This document shows positions 48,204 to 58,600 of a DNA stretch of 64,000 nucleotides, in pieces (the first letter of the stretch is position 1; the number at the start of each line of letters is the position of its first letter). The stretch covers positions 62,001 to 126,000 of the forward strand of contig SSNU01000136.1 of assembly GCA_012064415.1 (NCBI GenBank), in the 5' to 3' direction. Source of the DNA: Gyrodactylus bullatarudis. Its lineage: Eukaryota > Platyhelminthes > Monogenea > Gyrodactylidea > Gyrodactylidae. Made by a program: the position numbers and the translations under genes. The notes below the pieces were generated by a model. It had not been told where the DNA came from. It ran no database searches and saw only the letters and a list, made by a program, of their open reading frames with translations.

Positions 48204-51055
48204 ATGAGCCTCCAACTTGAAAATTGTCAAGATGAGTATACCATTCCTGATACTCTCAACAATGATGTGAGTAAATACCAGATCATTAATTTTTCTAAAA
48301 TGAATAACAATTTCTTCTTTCCATTAGCTTGATATTTCGAATATTTTGAATGCAGAAAACAGTGAAACTCTTTTGTAAGTAATTTAATTCACACTTCAGA
48401 TGAGTTTACTTCAAAAAATCCAGGATATAATTTATTTCCTTTATCAATTTTTAACTTTTACCTTATGATTTTTCAACTTAACTGTCTATATATCCTAAAT
48501 ATTAGGTTGCTCCTTCTATTATCATTTAGTTATTAGTCAATTATTTATTCAATTACTCTTTTAAGATTAATTTTTCATTATATAATTTTCTCATATTTAT
48601 TTCTCAAGTTCGCCGGAAAAATGCTTTTCAATTAATCTTGCCGAATCAATTTGGAGACCGAAATTCAAAAAGAAGGATGCTTTTCTGAACTCTGACTCAA
48701 ACGATTTGGCTGCCAAAGTACTAGAATACCGTCAAAATCTTTTGAATGTAAAAAAAGATCGAATTAACCAATTAAAAAGTTATCTGAATGATAAGGTTTC
48801 AAATGGACATCTTCTCACAGACAATGAAGAATATTATTATCTTCAAGATATAAAATCTACCGTTGGAATAGAAGAAAAGTATTTAGATAAATTCCTTGAT
48901 ATAAACGAAGCAGAACATAAAGAGATCAGTCTAGAATCCATTGTTGATAAGGTCAATAAAGCAGGACAGGAATTTTCTTTTTCTGATCTTGATTTGCGAG
49001 AAATACTTGTTCAAATAAATGGAAGAAATCAACCTAGTAAAAAGATTGCTGATGAGCTAACCAAGGCTGTTAAAAAGACTTCAACAAAAACTGATTCTAA
49101 ACAACAGACATTAGACATATCTCTCATTAGATCTTTTCCAGGACTCTTCAATTTGTTACGCCATATTCTAGTCAAGCACGAAATGAAGAGAAGTGAAGCT
49201 AAAGCAGCTAATGCCAACTCTCGGATTCCTTCGTTAACAATTCCCAATGTTATTGAAAAGGTCCACCAATGGCAATCGAATGAAGAATCCAAGAGATTGA
49301 ACGTCTCTTGGATCAATAAGACCAATGACTGGCGGGTATATGTTGAACCTGCATTAAGGTTTCTTACAGCAGATCCTGCTATTGACATTTTGTCTGATAA
49401 AGAAAACTCGCCAAATTGTTCTAGACCATTTGTAGAGTTTAAGAATCGCACTCAGAACTGCACTTGGATTACAGTCATGAATAAAAATTACGATGATGAA
49501 ATTGCCGTTAGTGTAAACTAACAAAAACCATTTAGATAATTAATAATTTATTTATTTTAGACCGAAGAACGTAAACGACTGTTAAGAATGTTCCCGGAAT
49601 GGTTCAAGTTTGCCAATAGATATCACAAATATCTTCAAACCCTTTTGGTCAATTCAAAGATGAAGCCAAAAACTGAACAAAATAATTCTTCGAGTAAGAC
49701 AGCATCCAGTAAGAAATCTTCCAAGTCATCAATTCAGAATGCCAAGCCAACAGTTGAAGTCAACACCGAAGAAGATATTCCTCCGTGTTCCTGTCCTACT
49801 GATTGGACTGTTAGACCGTCTAACAATGAGGAAAAGCTCGAATTTCAAAAACAAGTATGTGAGATAATTAATTTTGAAAATAATAATCATATTTTCAATT
49901 TTTAAGGAGTCTGAAAGATTTTCTAAACCCTGGATGCCATATGTTTATCATCAGCATGGCTACATGTCTATCGTTGGTCCCCTTAGATCCTATTTAAGAC
50001 AATCAGACCCAAACTCCATTGCCGGGATGAAACCACGTAGTCATCCTTTACTTCGTAATGATCGCCCCTCAATAGTTGGTCTTGCTGACATTGTCCGTGA
50101 TGCTGTAGCCAGATTGCCAAACGGTGAAGGTACTCGTAATGACATTGTCACACTTGCTATGGATAGTAGTTTTTTCATTTCAAAATTTGATGAGAAACAA
50201 TTACATCAGTGTATTAGTGGCGCACTGGATAGATTACAGTGTGAACCTGACACACCGGTTGTTTACAGACAATCTCGACGCGTTTGGATCTACAAACATC
50301 GTCATAGAACTTCAGATGACTTTATGGAAATCTATCAAACTCAAAAAGATATCCAGGCTAAAAAGAAAGAACTCAAGCGCAACAGACCTCAATCTGGCCA
50401 TGTTTTCGAAAACTTAGAGAATAGTAAAATTCGTAGAATCTCCTCTGACATTTCTACTACTAGGGAATCTATCAATGATAATCTACCTTCCCGTAGAGTT
50501 TACAAATCTAACAAAGTGTCCAAGGTCTACTCAAATTCCACTTATGATAACATGCAGGATGACATTCCAGATATCGATGATCTATTGAATTCCAACGATC
50601 CAGACTTGGACTCTTGTCGATCCTCCTCGAGAACCTCACTAACTAATACATATGAGAATTATTCCAATAATATGCAGTCATCCTCGTCATATTCTCGGAA
50701 TAATTACAGTTACAGCTCTCTGCATAGTGGTAGTAGTAACCTTGATAAATGGCCTCATTCTTCCAATGTCCTTCCCATCAATGGCAGTGGAATGAATACC
50801 AATGGTTTTTATCACAGAAATGGAATTACTCCTACATCATCATCTAATACTGCTACTACAGTCCGTGTGCAAAGAACAACTCCTTCAAATATTACAACTA
50901 CAATTAGACTCCAAAAGCCTCCCAGTGTAACTTCCAGTTCCGGTGGTAACCAACAGCCAATGCAATTCACCAGAGTTAAGACTATTACTATACCAAATAA
51001 CAAATCCAATACTAAAACAGTTACCCCTGTCTACATTAGAAAGCTTACAAAATAA
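48204..51055 (+). CDS. NFRKB: NFRKB, INO80 chromatin-remodelling subunit
   Basis: Nuclear metazoan-specific subunit (INO80G) that recruits and inhibits the deubiquitinase UCHL5. Exons 48204-48266, 48328-48374, 48609-49512, 49561-49854 and 49907-51055 give 818 residues (human about 1299). The N-terminal half carries the conserved SLIRSFPGLFNLLRHILVKH-type helix and the MFPEWFKFANRYHKYLQ block. A Ser/Lys-rich linker follows. The winged-helix-like domain begins near residue 440, with PWMPYVYHQHGYMSIVGPL, RPSIVGLADIVRDAVARLPN and GEGTRNDIVTLAMDS. The C-terminal third is low-complexity Ser/Asn/Thr-rich, shorter than in vertebrates. Identification rests mainly on the RDAVARLPNGEGTR block, which is diagnostic. 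Confidence 0.9.
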
Positions 51056-51431
51056 TACTCCTAATGTAATTGTTTATTTCATTATATTATTATACCAGTG
51101 TAGAATAACTAAGAAAAAACTTGACACCTTTTTATCATTAATATCCCGATCCCTGTTATTAGGATAAATTTACCTATTTGTATTATATTACTTATTATTC
51201 CCAACTGAAGATGTATGTATGTATATTGTATGCGATTCAAATTCAAATAATTATTATAAAATATAAACGTACTATACATTATTATTAATTATGTTTGTCA
51301 ACTTCAAACTGACTCGACGACTAGTCAACTAGGACTCTTATATGTTTAAAACACCTCAATTTAGAAGGACAGTCTACTCATGAAAATAGCGAGTCGATAA
51401 AATGTAAACTTGGAATATTAAATGTATATTT

Positions 51432-51815
51432 TTAAAATTCCAAATCGGGAATGCATAACACTCCTTTAGTGGCATGCCATAGTTGGACGGTATTTCCTTT
51501 TCCGTTTGAATTCTTTTTATTCAACGATGAGTTTGTAAGTGCATCAATAACAGTTTGAGATTTTGGATTATCTTTGATAACAAAGTATTTTTTCCTACGA
51601 AAATGCTTTAATTTACCAATGGACTTTTTAGCCTTTTTTGATTCTGGAACAACTTCATTTGAGCTCTCCTCCTCGATATTATCTTTGATATCCTTGTTTC
51701 TATGACATTTCCCCTTCAAGTCCCAGCCATACTCCTGATTAGTTGTTTTAGGACCGTTTATACGAAAGTAATTTTGGTACAAGGAGCTCTGACACAAATA
51801 ACGATACTCGTCCAT
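51432..51815 (-). CDS. unknown 127-aa basic protein
   Basis: Open frame from ATG at 51815. Hydrophilic and Lys-rich, with no signal peptide or membrane segment. A basic cluster (KKAKKSIGKLKHFRRKKYF) looks like a nuclear-localisation or RNA-binding patch, and the C-terminus is hydrophobic-acidic (GVLCIPDLEF). Convergent with NFRKB. Composition suggests a real gene, but I do not recognise the family. Confidence 0.5.
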   Translation of the reverse strand: MDEYRYLCQSSLYQNYFRINGPKTTNQEYGWDLKGKCHRNKDIKDNIEEESSNEVVPESKKAKKSIGKLKHFRRKKYFVIKDNPKSQTVIDALTNSSLNKKNSNGKGNTVQLWHATKGVLCIPDLEF

Positions 51816-52002
51816 AAAAAAACTCTTTCTATCTATTCACTCCTTATTCTAATTTTATTTCAATGAATCGTAATAATTTTACACGAGTTATGACTTAATC
51901 AATAAAACAGAAAGGGTTATCAAAAAATTATGAAGGCTTATTTTTACTTGATTATTTATTAAAAACAGTTTTTCACAGGATAGAAATTTTTCTTTCTTGA
52001 GT

Positions 52003-54790
52003 TTACCAAACACGGCTGGTCGGATGGGTAATCGAATAGCCACGTTCCCTAATCATAGCAGCAGATATTTTCCGATGAGATTCATTCATATAGCCATTTG
52101 CTTTCTCAAAGGATCTATCTATATTATTGAAACATCTCAGAGTGAATAATTCGGTTAATTGTTTCTAAAATAGAATGATCAAATAAAGCTAAATTAATTA
52201 TCAGACTAAAAGTTGAACTTACCTCCTCAGAAACCTTGGGAAGTCCTATGGATAATGCCCTGTTCAATCTGGATAGAACGCAAAAATTCATCAGCATATC
52301 AATGGAGATTTGACCACAAATTAAATTTGGTTCTTGCTCTAATTCTAAGGCCTTAGAATATAAAAGCATAGAGATTTAATTAATAAAAATTGTAAAATAT
52401 ATAATGATATGTAATAATTTAATCTTTTTTCTTACATGAGAAAATTAAAATAAATTATGTTGGAAATTAAAATCTCGACAAACTTACGCCTAGTAAAGAT
52501 CTATTAATTTTTTCAGTTAAATGACTGAATTTCATGACTCTTGAAGAAATGTTATCTGCCAGCGGTCTTAGATTAAAATGGAGATGATCAGCCAACAAAA
52601 ATGATTCATCATTATTCTGATTCCTTGAGCTTTCTGCATCTGTCCTAACAACAACTGGGTATCTTTTGCCAAATTTAAAACTGTCTCTTTCAAAAATGTA
52701 ACGAGCGATTGAACGAAAACTTCGAAACTTGTTCAATCGTTTATTGGCAAAATCTGAATTTATCCCTTGATACATGAGGCCGCTGAGACCAATATTATTC
52801 AGCAATAGTTTATTTGGCATCTTGAATTTTAAAAAGATTTATTAAAACCATGGCTTCAAATTAATTTGGAATTTTGTATAAAATCTCCAACAAAACTTAC
52901 GTGCATTGTCTTGAGAGCTAAGATGTTAAGAAGAGTTTGATCAAGTTCTAGCTGTTTGTGAAAGCCAATAGCCCCAAACAGCTCAATCAATGATGTAATC
53001 CATTGTGTAGCTGTCTCAACAGAAAATACTTTGAGAGCGGCCATTTCTGCTGTCAAGTCTCGATCCACAGTTGATTCATCCAACAGACCGCTGATTAAAT
53101 AAACTCCACTTTCCAGAGCATAAATATCTGATGCCATATCAGCTAAGGATACTTGAACAATAGGAAATTCACACAAGGCCTTGCCGAATTGATATCTCGA
53201 GATGACATGTTCCAAAGTGTAACTATAGAGGTAACGAAGAAGGCCTAGGAGAGATGAAGCTACGACTAGACCATTGGAATTTGTCAAATATTGGGACTGT
53301 TTAAATCCATTGCCCAATTCAGAAGAAAGAATATCTTCTTGGCCAACTTCAAGGTTATCGAATTTGATGTCGTTGACTATAAAAATTAAATTTTTCTGTA
53401 AGTAATTTTATCAACTGAATAGAAAAAGCGTGTAAAGAATTATTACAAATCATAAATTTTTTTTAATTCTAAATTTGATATTGTATTATTCCTGTAGATG
53501 GATGTACAATGTACATAAATGAAATTAATTATTGAAAATAAATTTATTAAGAATTTTAGGTAAGAAAAAGCGCTTTCTTGTTCCCTTATTTCAATCGTAA
53601 AATATTTTAGATGGACAAAGGCAATGATTTAAATATATATGAACTCACTTTCACAAGCAGAATGTGATGCCACATTTAGTCTGGGAGAGATTAAAATCTT
53701 GTTAAAGTCGTGGCTTTCCTTTGAAATGAGAAACAAACAGATTTTTTCCTCTTCCTGTATTTTGAAAAATGTCACATGAAAAATGAAAAAAGACAAGAAT
53801 TTAATACGATACTAATAATATGCAGCTAAATATAATTAGAAATTTAAATAAAAACAAGATTGATCTTACTGAATGTTGGGTGGAGGGTAACTTGGCCTGA
53901 ACTAGGAACAAATCTGAGTGTTTACCATTTGTTATAAATCTCTTAGTACCATTCAATAGAATTTTTCCATTTTCACTAGGAGTCGCAAGGCAATCGACAC
54001 TGCCGACATCTGAACCGCTATAAGTTGGGAAAGAAAATTAAAAATTCAAGAGTTCCGAATTTGAAAAACATACCAAGAGTCTTCAGCAAGACAAAACGAT
54101 CCAATTATGCTTCCATTGCTCAATTTAGGCAAGTATTGATCCTTTTGAGCATCCACACCAAACTTTTCTATAGCGCGAGCAACATAGTTGCAATGATATA
54201 TCAAGTGATTTGTTATCGATTGATGAATACCAATAGATTCCCATACTCTGCTTGATTGAATGTGATTTAGGCCAAGACCACCGTATCTGAGTGGTATTTG
54301 AAGTCCATAAAGTCCAATTTTCGATAGATCCTCTCTAATGTCAATAACATTTTCAAGATTTTCTTCTATTAATAAAATTAGTAATCTTATTATAATCAAA
54401 TTAACGTTACGAGAGTTGTCACATTAAAGATAATTATGTGAAAATTTTCTTTGAAATTCAGATGCACTTACTCCGAAGAATAAAATCTTTAGTTTCGTTG
54501 TACATATCCTCAAGTTGAAAATAGTCTTGTCTCTCTGGTAGCTGTGGGAAATTGAAAATTTCTAAGGGAACCCGACCGAGGAATATTTCATTCAGTAGAG
54601 GTGACTGACTAAGATTTTGAGTTTCATCGTGTTTAGGAGGGGATAATCTCCTCTTTTTTTCTGCAACATAATCACTAAAAAATTCATTTTGTTCTTTCAC
54701 ATTTTCTTTCTCTATTGATAATTTTGTATTGTGGGATACGAATCGTTTTAGGCGAAAAAGTCTTCTGGAAAGAACAGCTGAAAACTTGAA
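52003..54790 (-). CDS. ACAD9: ACAD9-like protein lacking the catalytic glutamate (5' end unresolved)
   Basis: Acyl-CoA dehydrogenase fold. ACAD9 is both a long-chain dehydrogenase and a core member of the complex I assembly (MCIA) complex. Exons from about 54790: to 54472, 54074-54365, 53870-54017, 53649-53754, 52901-53376, 52488-52820, 52223-52351, 52003-52164. Family blocks: LGRVPLEIFNFPQ, IPLRYGGLGLNH, a degraded FAD motif FCLAEDSCGSDVGS, FITNGKHSDLFLVQA, YQFGKALCEFPIVQ, and the ACAD9-type C-terminus with HPTSRVW. Aligned without gaps after GAIGF, the catalytic-loop EGTNE reads HMPNK, with His (codon 52901-52903) replacing the catalytic Glu. The N-terminal exon begins after an acceptor with a basic, mitochondrial-targeting-like segment. 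The initiating ATG was not found. VLCAD is the alternative, but the C-terminus favours ACAD9. Confidence 0.85.
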
Positions 54791-54883
54791 GTAAAATTAA
54801 ACATTTGGATTAAAGGTGATTTATCAACAAAAATAATTCAAACATAGATAAATTAATCTTTATTCAAATAAATGACGCATTCC

Positions 54884-55597
54884 CTACTTGGTTTTATTTT
54901 TTTCTGATTTACCGGAGGAGATATTTTCAAGAAATTTTTTTTGTTCAGCGATTCGACGTCTTTCCGACCATGTTAGTGGAAGACTTAAAACTGCGCTTTC
55001 CTTTTGGTCTTTGCTAGTAAGAAGAGATATTCCAGATTTATCATTGACACTAATTCTCTTGATGCTTTCTACGTGTTCTTGGTTTCTTTCTATAATTGGC
55101 GGAGGGATCATAGCTCCAGCAACATATCGACCTTCAGAACTCAGAATATTGAAACAGCCTATAGCATTTGGAGTAGGTAGAATCTCAACTCCAATGTTGA
55201 ATTCAGAGCATATTTTTTCAATCCTGCGATATTCAGGAGGCTGAGAATTTAGGCCTTGACCAATGACTAAAATATCTATTTTAGGTGTTAAATTAAAAAA
55301 CAAGGATAAGGATTTCTCGTTTATATCTGAGACATCGCCGACATTCCAAGCGAATGCGTTTTTTGGAAATACAGCACATGGACCGAGAATTTTAGTTCCA
55401 TCACTCAACTGAAATCCGAAGGTGTTATAAGCAGTGAAGTATATTGAATCCATGTTATAGTTAACGAATTCTGCTTGAAGAACTTCATTTGTTTTGGACA
55501 ACTCTACAAAAGTCTCACTAATTTTAGATCGCAGGCTTCTAGAAGTGAGTTTTTGAGCAGTAGCACATTTTAGAAATTTAGTTGAAATACCAGACAT
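54884..55597 (-). CDS. NDUFAF3: complex I assembly factor 3 (DUF498/Mth938 fold)
   Basis: Mitochondrial matrix-side protein that works with NDUFAF4 in building the Q module of NADH dehydrogenase. Single exon, 237 residues from ATG at 55597, with a basic N-terminus suited to mitochondrial import (KCATAQKLTSRSLRSKI). The Mth938-like domain spans about residues 50-170: YFTAYNTFGFQLSDGTKILG, FPKNAFAWNVGDVSDI, DILVIGQG, and the diagnostic VEILPTPNAIGCFNILSSEG then VAGAMIPP. It is longer than the human protein (184) because of a charged C-terminal tail of about 65 residues (SERRRIAEQKKFLENI). It lies just upstream of the ACAD9-like gene on the same strand, and its start is 81 bp from LPCAT3. Confidence 0.93.
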   Translation of the reverse strand: MSGISTKFLKCATAQKLTSRSLRSKISETFVELSKTNEVLQAEFVNYNMDSIYFTAYNTFGFQLSDGTKILGPCAVFPKNAFAWNVGDVSDINEKSLSLFFNLTPKIDILVIGQGLNSQPPEYRRIEKICSEFNIGVEILPTPNAIGCFNILSSEGRYVAGAMIPPPIIERNQEHVESIKRISVNDKSGISLLTSKDQKESAVLSLPLTWSERRRIAEQKKFLENISSGKSEKNKTK

Positions 55598-55678
55598 TTA
55601 AAACAACCTGAAGCAAAAAAAACAATATGGAATTGTTAGTAATTGATCTATCTTTTAAAATTGTTGATCATCGCGAAA
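55598..55678. promoter_or_regulatory. bidirectional promoter, NDUFAF3 / LPCAT3
   Basis: Only 81 bp lie between the divergent start codons. The transcription starts of both genes must be here or within the coding sequences. No individual element was assignable. Confidence 0.45.
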
Positions 55679-58600
55679 ATGATTGTCAGTGACCCTTTCG
55701 GTCCAGCTGTTCTTATCATAAAAGATGCGCTAAATACAGATATGACAACCGCAAAGCTTGTGGTATCTCTAATTTTGGGATACCCAATAGCTATATTATA
55801 TTCTTTTATCATCAAATATCTTCCCTCAAATGTTAGACATTTATATATTCTGGCGACAGGATTAGCTCTATGTGTTTGGAATTTTGGATATGGAGTTTTC
55901 CATTTAATATTCGGCATAACTACCACATTTTCCTTACTCAGTTTCCGAAATGTTGATATTAAAACAGTTTTAATGGTCATTGCATTTAATATGGCTCAAT
56001 TATTCTATGGATATTTTAAATACTATGACCATCCAGAAATTATCTCGTGGACTACTCCTTATTGTATTCTTGCTTTGCGTCTCATAGGCATGGCCTGGGA
56101 TCTATATGATGGGCAAAAACCAAAAGTAATTTTGAAAACCAATATTTTCATGCATTCTTGATTTAAATAATAATTTATAGGAAAAGCTATCCGAGTATCA
56201 AAAGAGAGCTGCTTGTACAAAGATACCCTCAATATTAGAATTTTTCGCATTCTGTTTTGTCCCAACCGCGTTCATTGCTGGTCCTCAATTTCCTTTTAGA
56301 CATTATCAAATGTTTATATCAAAAGATTTACGACCTACTGAAATTTTTACTTTCCGTCCATGGTACTCGAACCTTTACCACAATAAGATGTGAGTTATCC
56401 ATTGGAATAATATTCATTATAAGCTTATTTTATATTAATCTAGGATCCAGAGAGTCTTTACTCGTCTTGCTATGGCTGGAATTTATTTGATTTTATACGT
56501 TAAAATTGCACCTTTAGTTCCTGTTAGCTACTTCACAGATCCTGAATTCTTAGAGGTAAGAAAATTGAAAAATGAATAAATCTATTTCAAGAATCCAGAT
56601 CATCAACTAAAAATAATTTTTTCTTATTTTTTAGCAAAGAAGCCTGGCCTACAAATTAACCTATGCTGCTGTATTTTCTAAAGTTTGCATTTCTCGTTAC
56701 TTTATCTGCTGGCTTATCGGAGTGAGTTAATTAATTTTAATTTTGTTTACTCTCTTGGCTATGAAATGATTCCATTTCGATGAACTACATTGCTTTAATC
56801 GTGTTATTCTTCTAAGGTTGAACTTTGATTTTCTGAATCAAATTAAAAAAATCACAAATATACTTTTTCAACACTATAGGCTTACTAACATCGATTTTTA
56901 TCATGAGATATTTTTCAAGTAAAAAATAAATTACTTAAACAAAGGATCCATTTTTATTTTTTTAAACAATAATCAGATCTGCGTTCCAAGATATTTTAAA
57001 AGTGAGATTTTTCATATCTTTGACAAAAGCACATGAACGGTATGTTTCATAGATTTAAACTTTAAGCCAATTAGAAAATAGAAAATTATTGTTTTGTCCG
57101 GTCTCTTGGCTTTCTAATTAGACTCAAATAGCATTAAAAGCAGCATTCTGAATTATAAAAAAAATATTCAACGTGTATTAAAATTTGCTTGAATTTTGTT
57201 GTTCTATTCTTATTTTTCGCTATAACCAACGATAATGCTTCATACTAGGAATTTAAAATGAACGAATTATTTTAGGAAGGAGCATGTGTTATACTGGGTT
57301 TGGGTTGTACCGGACGTGTGATAATAACTAAATTGCACGATGACGACAAAAAAAATGTTACCCGTCAGAATGCAGTGCTATCAGATTCAAATGCTGGCAA
57401 ATTCCATAATGAAATCAATGTTAATCAATTACATCAAGACTTGCATGATGGAAAAATCAAGGTTCGTGAAGCTGATCATAATGCCTGTGCTAATGTTTCT
57501 GTTTTGAGGTTTGAATTTGCCACTAAAACTGATGGCTTAGTCTCCGGACACAATATTAACACTAATAAATGGATGCTCGAGTAAGTCTCAAATTATTCCT
57601 GGGTTTTTAAAAAGTCTGCCAATTTTATTTTAATCGATTTTTTTCGGTAGCCATGTTACAATACCTCATGACTTATTATTTCATTATTTGGTGAAATTAT
57701 TACACCAAACTATTTTTATACCTGTTGTTAAGTATTAAGATTATGCTTATTCAAATATGCTTAATTAATTACTTATTATAATAAGTTATTAATGAGGTCA
57801 AATTACCTATAATAATCTACAGCAGTTATTCGAAATTAATTCATACTTATCTTATTTCCTACAATTGAACGATCTATACAACAACACTGTATTACAACAG
57901 CTTCTTGACATTAAAATTTTTCTTCGAAAGTTCTTTCTAAAACTGATATGATAAATGATGATTATTTTTATTTCAGATATGTCTATAAACGATTCAGATT
58001 CCTTAACAACAAGTATCTCTCACAAATCTTCACGTTGTTCTTCCTCGCCTTTTGGCATGGAATCTATTCAGGATATTACGTATGCTTCTTTTTAGAGCTT
58101 ATTACAGTTATTGTCGAGAAAGATGTAAGTACTCAATTTCTTATTGCATTGAACTCTCATTCATAAACTCGGAGTATCCATGAAATCTCTTCAGATTTTC
58201 AAAGTTTGTCCATAGATAATGTAGTAGTATAAAAAGTAGTAATTTTTTATATTCATTACTATTAAAAGTCCTACATGAGGATTTGGGTTGAGTGCAAATG
58301 CTCACTTTCAATTTAAAATATAACAACTATACCTTTTAAAGACCAACAAGAGAGAAAAGAAAATCAAAAGGATAAATAACTACTCCAATAAAAAAGAAAT
58401 TAAATTCATTAACACTGCCTGTTTTACAACTTCCATTCTGTAGGAAAATAAATAAAATCAAAAGTCAAGTAAGTGAAATTCAAAAGCAAAACTTTCATTC
58501 AGAATGACTGATAAGAAGATAAAAAATAAATTCAATAGCAAAGTTTACTACGCCAAAAATAAAAAATTTACTTAGAATTTTTTTGATTTTTATTTAAAAT

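Noticed and set aside
49029..49451. Minus-strand 140-codon frame
   Set aside because: Antisense shadow of NFRKB exon 3.
54888..55244. Plus-strand 118-codon frame
   Set aside because: Antisense shadow of NDUFAF3.
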